This document shows, one piece after another, positions 52,214 to 61,169 of a DNA stretch of 64,000 bases. Within the stretch, counting starts at the first letter, position 1; every line of letters begins with the position of its first letter. Made by a program: the position numbers and the translations under genes. The notes below the pieces were generated by a model. The model did not search any database. It was not told the DNA's origin and saw nothing but the letters and a program-made list of their open reading frames with translations. The DNA comes from Actinomycetota bacterium. Lineage in GTDB: Bacteria; Actinomycetota; UBA4738; HRBIN12. The stretch lies in NCBI GenBank assembly GCA_040881665.1, contig JBBECT010000004.1, forward strand, positions 692,303 to 756,302, given 5' to 3'.

Positions 52214-54421
52214 GTGGGGGCCGACGGCCGCGAGCCGCTGTTCCGCAGCCTCGGTCTCACCGACGAGGAGTACGGAGAGATCCGCGAGACGCTCGGGCGG
52301 GAGCCCGAGCGCGCCGAGCTGGCGATGTACGCGGCGATGTGGTCCGAGCACTGCTCCTACAAGTCCAGCAAGGTCCATCTGCGCACCCTGCCCACCGAAG
52401 GAGACGCGGTGCTGGTCGGTCCCGGACAGGACGCGGGCGCCGTGGACATCGGCGACGGGCAGGCCGTCGTGTTCAAGATCGAGAGCCACTCGCACCCGAG
52501 CGCGATCGAGCCCTACCAGGGCGCGGCGACCGGTGTGGGTGGCATCGTGCGCGACATCATCTCGATGGGCGCCCGGCCGGTCGCCTTGATGGATCCGCTC
52601 CGGTTCGGTCCGCTCGAGGATCCACGCAACCGCTGGCTGGTCGCGGGTGTCGTCGCGGGCATCGGCGGCTACGGCAACTGCATCGGCGTGCCGACGGTCG
52701 GCGGCGAGATCGCCTTCGCGCAGCCGCACACGAAGAACCCGACCGTCAACGTGCTCTGCGCGGGGATCGCCCCGGCCGATCGCCTCGTGACCTCCGCGAT
52801 GCAGGTGCACGAGGGATCGCTCATGGTCCTGTTCGGGGCGGCGACCGGCCGCGACGGGATCGGTGGGGTATCGGTCCTGGCCAGCGCCACCCTCGAGGAA
52901 GGCGCCGAGGGTGCGCGCCCGAGGGTGCAGATCGGGGACCCGTTCGCCGAGAAGCTGTTGATCGAAGCCTCGCTCGAGCTCGTGGAGCGCGGCCTGCTCG
53001 AGGGACTCCAGGATCTCGGTGGCGCCGGGCTCACCTGTGCGGTCAGCGAGTCGGCGGCGCGCGCCGGCCTCGGCGCCGAGCTCGACCTGGACGCGGTGCC
53101 GCTGCGTGAGGCCGGCATGGAGGACTTCGAGATCCTCACGAGCGAGTCGCAGGAGCGGATGCTCGCGATCGTCGCGCCCGAGCGACTCGACGAGGTCCGG
53201 ACCGTCTGCGAGAAGTGGGGCCTGAACGGCGTCGTCGTCGCGCGAACGGTCGCGGGCGGTGAGCTGACGGCGCGGTTCGGGGGCGAGGTCGTAGCGAGGG
53301 TGCCCGCGCGATCGCTGACCGACGACGCGCCCGAGTACGAACGGCGAAAGTCCGCGCCGGCCGATCTCGGGGAGCGACACGAGGACGACCCGACCTTCGC
53401 GACCGTTACCGTCAAGGCGGAGGAGGCGTTCTTCACGATCCTCGGCGCTCCGAACATCGCGAGCAAGCGCTGGGCCTTCGAGCAGTACGACTCGCTCGTG
53501 CAGGGCAACACGATCGCGGGACCGGGTGGTGACGCGGCGTTGATCCGCGTGCCGGGAACCCTCAAGGCGCTCGCACTCTCGACGGACGGGAAGGGGCGGT
53601 TCGGCCAGCTCGACCCCTACCTGGGTGCCGCGCACTCGGTCGCCGAGGCCGCGCGGAACGTCGCCTGCGCCGGAGCGCGCCCGCTCGCGATCACGAACTG
53701 CCTCAACTTCGGCAACCCGGAGCGCCCGGAGGTGATGTGGCAGTTCGCGGAGTCGATCCGCGGGATCGCCGACGCGTGCCGCGCGTTCGACACGCCGGTG
53801 ACCGGCGGGAACGTGAGCTTCTACAACGAGTCGGGCGACTCGACGATCTGGCCGACCCCGGTGATCGGGATGCTCGGGCTGCTCGAGGATCACCGCCTGC
53901 GCGTGCGGACGGGGTTCCGCGGGCCGGGCACGTTCGTCTACCTGTTGGGCGAGACCCTCCCCGAGCTCGGGGGGTCCGAGTTCGCCGAGGCCGTCCTCGG
54001 ACGCCGGTCGGGGCGCCCCCCGGCGCTCGACTTCGCGCGGGAGCGCTCCCTCCACGATCTGCTGATCCGGGCCGCCGCCGGTGACCTGCTCGTGTCGGCG
54101 CACGACTGCGGTGACGGCGGGCTCGCGGTCGCGCTCGCCGAGTCGGCGATCGCGGGGGACGCGGGGTTCGCGGTGACACTGCCCGACGACGTTCCGTGGT
54201 ACGTGTCGCTGTTCTCCGAGAGCGCGTCCCGCGCGGTCGTCTCGGTCGACGAGGCCAAGGCGGGGGTCTTCGAGACGCTCTCCTCCGAGGTGGGCGTTCC
54301 GGCGTTGCGGATCGGAGAGACCGGTGGACCGAGGATCTCGATCGATCAGATCCTCGAGACCACCGTCGAAGCGGCCCGGGACGCGCACATCTCCACGTTG
54401 CCGGACCTGCTCGGCGCCTGA
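52214..54421 (+). CDS. purL: FGAM synthase subunit PurL
   Basis: 735 residues, small PurL type. N-terminal SEHCSYKSSK (about 44-53), FKIESHSHPSAIEPYQGAATGVGGIVRDI, and QDLGGAGLTCAVSESA; a second AIRS-like half with AHDCGDGGLAVALAESA near the C-terminus. It works with PurS and PurQ encoded just upstream. GTG start 2 bp after the purQ stop. The gene ends the contiguous pur run; purF and purM are 3 kb further on. Confidence 0.97.
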   Translation: MGADGREPLFRSLGLTDEEYGEIRETLGREPERAELAMYAAMWSEHCSYKSSKVHLRTLPTEGDAVLVGPGQDAGAVDIGDGQAVVFKIESHSHPSAIEPYQGAATGVGGIVRDIISMGARPVALMDPLRFGPLEDPRNRWLVAGVVAGIGGYGNCIGVPTVGGEIAFAQPHTKNPTVNVLCAGIAPADRLVTSAMQVHEGSLMVLFGAATGRDGIGGVSVLASATLEEGAEGARPRVQIGDPFAEKLLIEASLELVERGLLEGLQDLGGAGLTCAVSESAARAGLGAELDLDAVPLREAGMEDFEILTSESQERMLAIVAPERLDEVRTVCEKWGLNGVVVARTVAGGELTARFGGEVVARVPARSLTDDAPEYERRKSAPADLGERHEDDPTFATVTVKAEEAFFTILGAPNIASKRWAFEQYDSLVQGNTIAGPGGDAALIRVPGTLKALALSTDGKGRFGQLDPYLGAAHSVAEAARNVACAGARPLAITNCLNFGNPERPEVMWQFAESIRGIADACRAFDTPVTGGNVSFYNESGDSTIWPTPVIGMLGLLEDHRLRVRTGFRGPGTFVYLLGETLPELGGSEFAEAVLGRRSGRPPALDFARERSLHDLLIRAAAGDLLVSAHDCGDGGLAVALAESAIAGDAGFAVTLPDDVPWYVSLFSESASRAVVSVDEAKAGVFETLSSEVGVPALRIGETGGPRISIDQILETTVEAARDAHISTLPDLLGA

Positions 54422-54509
54422 CGCTCGTGGCGGTCCCGGCCGGCTTTCACGTTCCGCGGGCCCGGCGCGTTGTTCCTTCGATGGACCCGAAGAGCAAGCG
54501 CAGAGGCGG

Positions 54510-55016
54510 ATGAGCGGCCGGGTAGCCGTTCCACCGTTCACCGAGCTCGTGGAGGAGCACCGGGCGATGGTGCACCGGTTCCTGACGGTCGCGGTCGGCC
54601 CGCTCGAGGCCGACGACTGCTTCCAGGAGACCTTCCTCGCCGCGCTCCGCGCCTACCCACGGCTGGAGCACGCCGACGCGCTCGATCGATGGCTGCTGCG
54701 GATCGCGACGCGCAAGGCGCTCGATCACCACCGCGGACGACGGCGTCGTCCGGAGCCGTCCGAGACCGTCGATGCCGCCGATGCCGCGCTCGCCGGCCGG
54801 CCGGAGAGCGGTGCGTCGGCCTCGCCCGATCTCGGCGACCCCCTCTGGTCCGCGGTCGCGAGCCTGCCGCCTCGCCAGCGCGCCGCGGTGGTGCATCGCT
54901 ACGTGCTCGATCTGCCGTACGCGGAGATCGGACGTCTGATGGAAAGCTCGACCGAAGCGGCCCGCGCGAACGTCGCGGCTGCGATGCGAACCCTGCGATC
55001 GGAGGTATCCCGATGA
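54510..55016 (+). CDS. ECF-type RNA polymerase sigma factor
   Basis: 168 residues. Region 2 (VEEHRAMVHRFLTVAVGPLEADDCFQETFLAALRAYPRL, WLLRIATRKALDHHR) and region 4 (LPPRQRAAVVHRYVLDLPYAEIGRLMESSTEAARANVAAAMRTLR) are both recognisable. No anti-sigma gene follows. The ATG at 54510 has AGAGGCGG directly upstream. The stop overlaps the start of the methyltransferase gene (ATGA), so the two are co-expressed. Confidence 0.9.
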   Translation: MSGRVAVPPFTELVEEHRAMVHRFLTVAVGPLEADDCFQETFLAALRAYPRLEHADALDRWLLRIATRKALDHHRGRRRRPEPSETVDAADAALAGRPESGASASPDLGDPLWSAVASLPPRQRAAVVHRYVLDLPYAEIGRLMESSTEAARANVAAAMRTLRSEVSR

Positions 55017-55636
55017 ACGGAGCGACCGAACCCCGCGGACGCGACCTGCGTCGCCTGGCTGCCGGCGCGGATGCGCGCTCGGCCGAGCTCACCGACGCTC
55101 TCGCCGACGCGGCCGACGAGCGAGGTCTGGTCGACGTCGGCATCGGCTGGGTGGACTCTCCCCTCGGGCGGCTGGCCGTCGCCGTCACGCGTCGCGGCGT
55201 GCTGGAGATCGTCTTCCCCGACCGGGATCGCGACGACTGGCTGAGCTCGCTCGCGCGCGACGTGTCGCCGCGGATCCTCGAGTCGCCCACACGGGCCGAG
55301 CCCGTCCGACGCCAGCTCGACGAGTACTTCGCGCAGCGGCGAACGCGCTTCGACCTGCCGGTCGACCGCCGCTTGATCCGCGGATTCCAGGCGGCGACGC
55401 TGCGAGCGCTCGAGCGCGTTCCCTACGGCTCGACCTCGACTTACGGCGATCTGGCGCGCCGGGCGGGCAGTCCGAAGGCATCGCGTGCGATCGGGAGTGC
55501 GCTCGGGAGGAACCCGATCCCGATCGTGATCCCGTGCCATCGGGTGGTGCGCACGGGGGGTGCGCTCGGCGGATACGCCGGGGGCTTGGACCGCAAGCGG
55601 TTCCTGTTGGAGCTGGAGGGGTCGCTCAAGTCCTAG
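55013..55636 (+). CDS. ogt: Methylated-DNA-protein-cysteine methyltransferase (Ogt-like)
   Basis: 207 residues. N-terminal extension of about 45 residues (RLAAGADARSAELTDALADA) of unknown role, then a ribonuclease-like domain starting DSPLGRLAVAV, and a DNA-binding/active domain with ATLRALERVPYGSTSTYGDLA and IPIVIPCHRVV, whose Cys accepts the alkyl group. The reaction repairs O6-methylguanine. Coupling to an ECF sigma factor suggests that alkylation or other stress induces it. Confidence 0.92.
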   Translation: MNGATEPRGRDLRRLAAGADARSAELTDALADAADERGLVDVGIGWVDSPLGRLAVAVTRRGVLEIVFPDRDRDDWLSSLARDVSPRILESPTRAEPVRRQLDEYFAQRRTRFDLPVDRRLIRGFQAATLRALERVPYGSTSTYGDLARRAGSPKASRAIGSALGRNPIPIVIPCHRVVRTGGALGGYAGGLDRKRFLLELEGSLKS

Positions 55637-55703
55637 GCTCCAGGCACCCGGATCGCGTGTCGATGGGCATCGGGTACGACCCCGACCCGAATCGATCGCG
55701 ACC

Positions 55704-57422
55704 GTGGATCCTCAGACTGCTCAGCAGAGCCCGCCAGAGGCGGGCGCGGCAGCCGCGCCGCGTCTGGACGTCGAGCGTGAGCTCCGTCGACGCGAAGCGA
55801 TCCTGCACGCGGTGTCCGTCGCGGCGGAGCGGTTCCTCGCGGCGGAGTCCTGGACCGAGGTGATCGACGAGATCCTCGGGCAGCTCGGCACCGCCGCCGA
55901 GGTCAGCCGGGTCTACGTCTTCGAGAATCGGCGGACCGACGACCAGCGGGTGGTCTCCGACCAGCGCGCCGAGTGGGTCGCCCCCGGAGTCTCGGTACAG
56001 CTCGGGAACCCGGTCCTGCAGGGATTCGACTACGGCGCCGACGGCTACGGCGAGTGGGCTGCTCGGATGTCCCAGGGAGAGGCGGTGCAGGGCCACCTCG
56101 ACGAGGTCGGTCCTCGCCAACGCGAGCTGTTCGCCGAACAGGACATCCTCTCGTTGCTGATGGTCCCGGTGTCGACCGACGCCGGTTGGTGGGGGTTCCT
56201 GGGTTTCGACGACTGTGTGGAGGGTCGCCGATTCCCCGCCGTCGAGGTCGAGGCCCTGCGTGCTGCTGCGAGCATCCTCGGGGCGGCGCTGCACCGGGAG
56301 AGGGCGCAGCGGGAGCTGTCCGAGGCCGAGGCCCGCTATCGCACCCTCGTCGAGCAGATCCCCGCCGCGATCCACATCTCTCGTCTCGACGTGAACGCCT
56401 CGACGATCTACATCAGCCCCCAGATCGAGCAGCTCTTCGGGTACACCCCCCAGGAATGGATCGCGAACCCGCGGCTGTGGTCCGAGCTGCTCCACGAGGA
56501 CGATCGGGAGAGCGTCCTGGCCGCGAACGAGGGGTTCGTGCGGACCGGCGAGCCGTTCCGCATGACGTACCGGATGCACGCGCGCGACGGTCGGACGCTG
56601 TGGATCCGCGACGAGGCGGTGATGATCCGCGACGCCGACGGAGCGCCGGTCTCGATGCAGGGTCTGCTGATGGACGTGTCCGAAACCCGCAAGGTGGAGG
56701 AGGACCTTCAGCACAGTCTTGCCCTGCTCGAGCACGGAGACGCCGAGCGACGTGAGCTGCTGGCGCACCTGGTCAGCGCTCAGGAGCAGGAACGCGTCCG
56801 GATCGCCTCGGACATCCACGACGATCCGCTCCAGAAGCTCACCGCGGTCGGCATGCGCCTCGGCGGGCTGCGCCGAGAGCTCGGGGAGTCCGCGCCCGAA
56901 ATGGTCCTGCAGCTCGAACGGACGATCTCGGGGGCGATCGCGAGCCTGCGCAACCTGTTGTTCGAGGTCCGCCCGCCCTCGCTCGACCGGGAGGGGATCG
57001 CGATCGCCCTCGCGCAGTACCTGCGGGAAGGAGCGACCCCCGAGGCGGAGCTGACGTGGGAGCTGGATGACCGGCTCACGGTCGAGCCTCCGCCGGAGGT
57101 CCGTGCGATCTGCTACCGGATCTGCCAGGAGGCGATCACCAACGTCCGTAAGCACGCGCGGGCCACCCATCTGAAGGTGGAGCTCGGCGATGACGGGGAC
57201 TCGTTCCGCGTGCGGATCCACGACGATGGCATCGGGATCCGAACCGACGACCCGGGCACGGGGATCGGTCACCTCGGGATCCCCTCGATGCGCGAGCGAG
57301 CGGGCCTGGCGGGCGGCCGCCTGGACATCCGTGCGCGTCCCGGCGGCGGGACGACCGTCGAGGTCGTCATCCCGATCGCGGGTCCGTCCGCGGCCGGATC
57401 GGTCGGAGCCACCACGCCGTAG
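55704..57422 (+). CDS. Soluble GAF-PAS histidine kinase (HisKA_3)
   Basis: 572 residues, no membrane helix. GAF domain (about 30-200, AAEVSRVYVFENRRTDDQ, LLMVPVSTDAGWWGFLGF), PAS domain (about 205-330, ending with the PAC-like FRMTYRMHARDGRTLWI), dimerisation helix with RIASDIHDDPLQKL (His about 371) and a HATPase_c domain (EAITNVRKHA, DDGIGI, GHLGIPSMRERA). NarX-like output but no NarL-type regulator beside it; the CheY-like protein at 60101 is an unlikely partner. I chose GTG 55704. No good ribosome site is visible, so the start is uncertain. Confidence 0.82.
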   Translation: MDPQTAQQSPPEAGAAAAPRLDVERELRRREAILHAVSVAAERFLAAESWTEVIDEILGQLGTAAEVSRVYVFENRRTDDQRVVSDQRAEWVAPGVSVQLGNPVLQGFDYGADGYGEWAARMSQGEAVQGHLDEVGPRQRELFAEQDILSLLMVPVSTDAGWWGFLGFDDCVEGRRFPAVEVEALRAAASILGAALHRERAQRELSEAEARYRTLVEQIPAAIHISRLDVNASTIYISPQIEQLFGYTPQEWIANPRLWSELLHEDDRESVLAANEGFVRTGEPFRMTYRMHARDGRTLWIRDEAVMIRDADGAPVSMQGLLMDVSETRKVEEDLQHSLALLEHGDAERRELLAHLVSAQEQERVRIASDIHDDPLQKLTAVGMRLGGLRRELGESAPEMVLQLERTISGAIASLRNLLFEVRPPSLDREGIAIALAQYLREGATPEAELTWELDDRLTVEPPPEVRAICYRICQEAITNVRKHARATHLKVELGDDGDSFRVRIHDDGIGIRTDDPGTGIGHLGIPSMRERAGLAGGRLDIRARPGGGTTVEVVIPIAGPSAAGSVGATTP

Positions 57423-57459
57423 CGTTCCTCCGCACCGAGGTGGTCGGACAGGCCGGTGC

Positions 57460-57465
57460 TAGCAT
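57460..57465 (+). promoter_or_regulatory. -10 hexamer of purF (leaderless)
   Basis: TAGCAT followed by 8 nt and GTG 57474. It lies inside the region that a GTG start at 57456 would translate, arguing for 57474. Confidence 0.45.
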
Positions 57466-57473
57466 CGGAGGTC

Positions 57474-58913
57474 GTGGGAGCGGAGAGTCCCAAAGAGGAG
57501 TGCGGCCTGTTCGGGGTGTGGGCCCCGGGTGAGGACGTGGCTCGCCTGGCCTACTTCGGACTCTTCGCCCAGCAGCATCGCGGCCAGGAGAGCGCCGGGA
57601 TCGCGGTCTCCGACGGCCACAACATCCTCGTCTACAAGGAGCTCGGTCTCGTCTCGCAGGTGTTCAACGAGGCGACGCTGTCCACCCTCCAGGGCGACCT
57701 CGGGATCGGTCACACGCGGTACTCCACCACGGGATCGACGACGTGGGAGAACGCCCAGCCCGCGTTCAAGACCGATGGAACGCACACACTCGCACTCGGC
57801 CACAACGGCAACCTCGTGAACACCGCCGAGCTCGCCGAGCGCGTCGGCTCGAAGGGTCGGGCGAGCACCGACTCCGACCTCGTAGCGACGCTGCTCGCTC
57901 GCCGGATGAACGGCGGCGGGCTGGGCGACGCCGCGATGGATGTGCTGCCGACGCTCCAGGGGGCGTTCTCGTTCGTGCTGATGGACGAGCGGAGCATCTA
58001 CGCGGCGCGGGATCCCTGGGGTGTGCGTCCGCTGTCGATCGGCCGTCTGGCGAGCGGGTTCTGCGTCGCGTCGGAGACCTGCGCGCTCGACATCGTCGGG
58101 GCGACCCTCGTCCGCGACGTCGAGCCCGGAGAGCTGATCCGGATCGACGACCGGGGGATCCACTCCGAGCGGTTCGCGGCGTCGCCGCGCAAGGCGCTGT
58201 GCATCTTCGAGTACGTCTACCTCGCACGGCCCGACTCGCGGATCGGCGACACGCTCGTGCTCGAGGCGCGGCGCGAGATGGGCCGCCGCCTGGCGGTGGA
58301 GGCGCCTGCCGAGGCCGACCTCGTGATCCCGGTGCCCGACACGGGGCATGCCGCCGCGCAGGGCTTCGCCGAGGTCTCGGGACTTCCCTACGGCGAGGGC
58401 CTGATGAAGAACCGCTACGTGGGGCGCACCTTCATCCAGCCCTCCCAGTCGCTGCGCGAGCGCGGGGTGAAACTCAAGCTCAACGTGATGCCCGACGCGG
58501 TGCGGGGCAAGCGGCTCGTCGTCGTGGACGACTCGATCGTTCGCGGGACCACGACGCGGCAGATCGTCCAGGCGTTGCGCGAGGCCGGCGCCACGGAGGT
58601 CCACACCCGCATCACCTGCCCGCCGATCAAGTGGCCGTGCTTCTACGGGATCGACTTCTCCACGCGTCAGGAGCTCGTCGCGTCGGACCTCGACGTCGAC
58701 GAGATCCGCTCGTTCGTCGGGGCCGACACCCTCGGGTATCTCTCTCTGGACGGGATGGTCGAGGCGACCGGCGGCCGCAAGGAGGACTTCTGCCGGGCGT
58801 GCTTCGACGGCGAGTACGCGATCCCGATCCCGGAAGGGGCGGGGAAGTTCCTGCTCGAGGAGCAGCTCTCGCTGCCGTCGCAGCCCGAGCCGGCCGACGC
58901 CGGCGTCGAGTGA
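57474..58913 (+). CDS. purF: Amidophosphoribosyltransferase
   Basis: 479 residues, first committed enzyme of purine synthesis. The nucleophile Cys is in KEECGLFGVWAPG (about residue 9), with a short propeptide before it; GHTRYSTTGS and HNGNLVNTAEL belong to the glutaminase domain. The PRPP site is VVVDDSIVRGTTTRQIV. Cysteines (CRACFDGEYAIP and CPPIKWPCFYG) suggest the Fe-S cluster form. purM follows 22 bp downstream. Confidence 0.96.
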   Translation: MGAESPKEECGLFGVWAPGEDVARLAYFGLFAQQHRGQESAGIAVSDGHNILVYKELGLVSQVFNEATLSTLQGDLGIGHTRYSTTGSTTWENAQPAFKTDGTHTLALGHNGNLVNTAELAERVGSKGRASTDSDLVATLLARRMNGGGLGDAAMDVLPTLQGAFSFVLMDERSIYAARDPWGVRPLSIGRLASGFCVASETCALDIVGATLVRDVEPGELIRIDDRGIHSERFAASPRKALCIFEYVYLARPDSRIGDTLVLEARREMGRRLAVEAPAEADLVIPVPDTGHAAAQGFAEVSGLPYGEGLMKNRYVGRTFIQPSQSLRERGVKLKLNVMPDAVRGKRLVVVDDSIVRGTTTRQIVQALREAGATEVHTRITCPPIKWPCFYGIDFSTRQELVASDLDVDEIRSFVGADTLGYLSLDGMVEATGGRKEDFCRACFDGEYAIPIPEGAGKFLLEEQLSLPSQPEPADAGVE

Positions 58914-58935
58914 GCCTCCGGGGGTTCCCGGCGCG

Positions 58936-59949
58936 ATGAGCGACGCGTACGCGCGGGCCGGGGTGGATCTCGACGCGGGGGCGAAGGCCGTCGCGTTGAT
59001 CGGAGACCTCGCCCGTGCCGCACGCCGGCCGGAGATGCGCGAGGACCTGAAGGGGTTCGCGGGGCTGATGGACCTCGGCGACGGACGCTTGCTCGCCGCC
59101 GGTACCGACGGCGTCGGGACGAAGCTCGAGATCGCCCGGCAGGCCGGACGGCTCGGCACGGTCGGCATCGACCTCGTGGCGATGTGCGCGGACGACGTCG
59201 TGTGCACCGGGGCGGAGCCGTTGCTGTTCCTGGACTACCTCGCGGTCGGGGCGGTCGATCCCGAACGCGTCGCGGCGATCGTGGCCGGCGTCGCGGAGGG
59301 CTGTCGCCGCGCCAACTGCGCGCTGCTCGGGGGCGAGACCGCGGAGCATCCCGGAACGATGGAACCCAACGCGTTCGACCTCGCGGGCTTCTGCGTCGGG
59401 ATCGTCCGGGAGGACGAGCTCCTCGGGGCGCACCGGGTCCGGGAGGGTGACGCGCTGGTCGGCCTGGCCTCGAGCGGACTGCACTCCAATGGTTACTCGT
59501 TGGTCCGCCGCGCGATGCTCGAGTCGGGAACGTTCCTGCTCGACGAGACTCCCGAGGGGCTCGATCGTCCGCTGGTCGACGAGCTCCTCGAGCCCACGAC
59601 GATCTACGCTCCGCTGGTGCTCGACCTGGCGCATGGGGGACTGCTCCGCGCGGCGGCGCACGTCACCGGGGGAGGCATCGAAGAGAACCTGCCGCGGGTG
59701 TTTCCCGACGGGCTCGGTGCCCAGGTCGACGAGACGGCGTGGTCGCCGCCGCCGATCTTCGATCTCGTCCGTCGCGCCGCCGAGGCGTCGGCCGACGACA
59801 TGCGAGCCACCTTCAACATGGGTGTCGGCATGATCCTCGTGGTCGCGCCCGAGGACGCCGATCGTGTCGCCGGCCTCGCGCGCGCGAAGGGGGTACCGGC
59901 GTCCACGATCGGCCGGGTCGTGCCCGGCTCCGGCGCGCGGTACACGTAG
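58936..59949 (+). CDS. purM: AIR synthetase (FGAM cyclo-ligase)
   Basis: 337 residues. YARAGVDLDAGAKAV near the start, then LAAGTDGVGTKLEIA (about 54-68), MCADDVVCTGAEPLLFLDYLAVG and HVTGGGIEENLPRVFPDG. It closes the imidazole ring. It probably shares the purF transcript. The region beyond (59950-60100) contains a DosR-like box. Confidence 0.96.
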   Translation: MSDAYARAGVDLDAGAKAVALIGDLARAARRPEMREDLKGFAGLMDLGDGRLLAAGTDGVGTKLEIARQAGRLGTVGIDLVAMCADDVVCTGAEPLLFLDYLAVGAVDPERVAAIVAGVAEGCRRANCALLGGETAEHPGTMEPNAFDLAGFCVGIVREDELLGAHRVREGDALVGLASSGLHSNGYSLVRRAMLESGTFLLDETPEGLDRPLVDELLEPTTIYAPLVLDLAHGGLLRAAAHVTGGGIEENLPRVFPDGLGAQVDETAWSPPPIFDLVRRAAEASADDMRATFNMGVGMILVVAPEDADRVAGLARAKGVPASTIGRVVPGSGARYT

Positions 59950-60004
59950 TCCCCGGCCTGCGCAGGTATCCGGGCTAGGTAGTCACCGCATCCCCCGGGG
60001 TCTC

Positions 60005-60017
60005 GGACGAAAGTCCC
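60005..60017. promoter_or_regulatory. DosR/DevR-like box upstream of the CheY-like gene
   Basis: GGACGAAAGTCCC on the plus strand; the minus strand reads GGGACTTTCGTCC, the closest of the three to the DosR consensus. It lies 84-96 nt before the ATG at 60101. Confidence 0.5.
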
Positions 60018-60100
60018 AGGTGCTAGGGCCACCGCCAGGAACGAAACCGTCCCAACGGCCGATTATCCGCAGGCGGTTCCCGGCCGTAGTTAGTAGGGAC

Positions 60101-60499
60101 ATGGACGCGACCCGGCAGGCTCCTCCCGCCTCCCACAGCGTGCTCGTCGTCGACGACGAGCCCCAAGTGGTGTGGGTGCTGCAGTTCTCCCTCGAGGCCG
60201 AGGGCTACGAGACGTTCTCGGCCCGGGACGGACGCGCGGCGATGAGCGCGATCGCGGAGAACCACCCGCACCTGCTCGTGCTCGACATCATGATGCCGAC
60301 GATGGACGGCTGGAGCGTGCTCGAGGAGCTCCGACAGCTTCCCGAGGATCAGCGTCCGCGGGTCGTCGTCGTCTCCGCCCTCGCGAGCCTCCGCGATCGC
60401 GCGAAGGCTGCGGAGCTCGGAGCGGACGCCTTCGTGCCGAAGCCTTTCAACGTCGACGATCTGATCGGCGTGCTGCACGAGCTCGAACGAGCCAGCTGA
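60101..60499 (+). CDS. Single-domain response regulator (CheY-like)
   Basis: 132 residues: a receiver domain only. VLVVDDEPQVVWVL (acidic pair), Asp in LLVLDIMMPTMDGW (about residue 60), Ser in VVVVSALAS and Lys in AFVPKPFNVDDL. It has no output domain and must act by protein contact. The ATG at 60101 is preceded by TAGTTAGTAGGGAC, which contains possible -10 hexamers. A DosR-like box lies about 90 nt upstream. It converges with the kal-like gene. Confidence 0.9.
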   Translation: MDATRQAPPASHSVLVVDDEPQVVWVLQFSLEAEGYETFSARDGRAAMSAIAENHPHLLVLDIMMPTMDGWSVLEELRQLPEDQRPRVVVVSALASLRDRAKAAELGADAFVPKPFNVDDLIGVLHELERAS

Positions 60500-60520
60500 T
60501 CCGGCGCCGGCCGGTGTCGA

Positions 60521-60925
60521 TCAGTGCCCGTAGCGCTGGTGGTCGGTGGGAACGACCGTGGTGCCGGTCGCTCTGCATGTGAGCACGGGCTCCGCGAGCA
60601 TCTCGGCGGCGGACTCGGAGATGTCGGTGCGCGCCTGTGCCACCTTCCACACCTCGAACGCGCACGTGCGGCTCGTCGTGCCGACCTTCACGATGCGGCC
60701 CTTCGCCTCGATGAAGTCCCCCGCGTACAACGGCGCCAGGAACTCGACCGAGTCGTAGGCGCGGAACAGTCCCTCGTCGCCGTCGAACTTGATCGCCAGC
60801 TCGGTGATCAGATCGCCGATCAGCTGCAGCTGCGTCGCGCCGGCGACGAGATTGCCACCGTAGTGAGCGTCCTCCTGGCCGAGGCGAAGCCGGATCAGGG
60901 CGGTGGGCAGTTCTCGTTCGGACAT
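60521..60925 (-). CDS. 3-aminobutyryl-CoA ammonia-lyase-like hot-dog protein (Kal-like)
   Basis: 134 residues. The sequence [28 protein letters not shown], then [31 protein letters not shown], fits the Kal family of hot-dog enzymes (3-aminobutyryl-CoA to crotonyl-CoA and ammonia, in lysine fermentation). No other lysine-fermentation gene is near, so the substrate may be another acyl-CoA. ATG 60925 has AAGGAG 10 nt before. It follows the SH3-like gene by 13 bp. Confidence 0.65.
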   Translation of the reverse strand: MSERELPTALIRLRLGQEDAHYGGNLVAGATQLQLIGDLITELAIKFDGDEGLFRAYDSVEFLAPLYAGDFIEAKGRIVKVGTTSRTCAFEVWKVAQARTDISESAAEMLAEPVLTCRATGTTVVPTDHQRYGH

Positions 60926-60938
60926 GTCGGGACGCTCC

Positions 60939-61160
60939 TTACGGGCTGGCGGGGACGACCTTGCCGTGGCGCACGCCGCGGAGCGGAACCCGGGCGAGCT
61001 CGCCGGCCTTCGTGCGCACGAGGTAGGTCTGTGCGTCATCGTCGTAGTACTCGAAGGTGCCGACCACCTCGGTGATGTACCCGTTCGGCAGCTCGTACTG
61101 GAACGAGACGCGCTTGCCGACATCGGTGGTCGCGACGCGGTTGCTCGTTGAGGAAGCCAT
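60939..61160 (-). CDS. Free-standing SH3-like domain protein (Rv0428c N-domain type)
   Basis: 73 residues. After a polar N-terminus, [14 protein letters not shown] and [21 protein letters not shown] then [16 protein letters not shown] look like the small SH3-like barrel that precedes the acetyltransferase domain of Rv0428c-type proteins. Here it stands alone. It may be an RNA- or protein-binding module. ATG 61160 fits a leaderless -10. Confidence 0.55.
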   Translation of the reverse strand: MASSTSNRVATTDVGKRVSFQYELPNGYITEVVGTFEYYDDDAQTYLVRTKAGELARVPLRGVRHGKVVPASP

Positions 61161-61169
61161 GGCGCCGCG

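Noticed and set aside
53346-53353. GAAAGTCC in purL as a fourth DosR-like box
   Set aside because: It is inside the conserved purL coding region and lacks the complementary half-site.
51677-54541. Very long open frame on the minus strand opposite purL (and a similar one opposite clpB, 36561-39194)
   Set aside because: These are high-GC antisense shadows of strongly conserved genes; they show Arg/Asp/His-rich composition and no family pattern.
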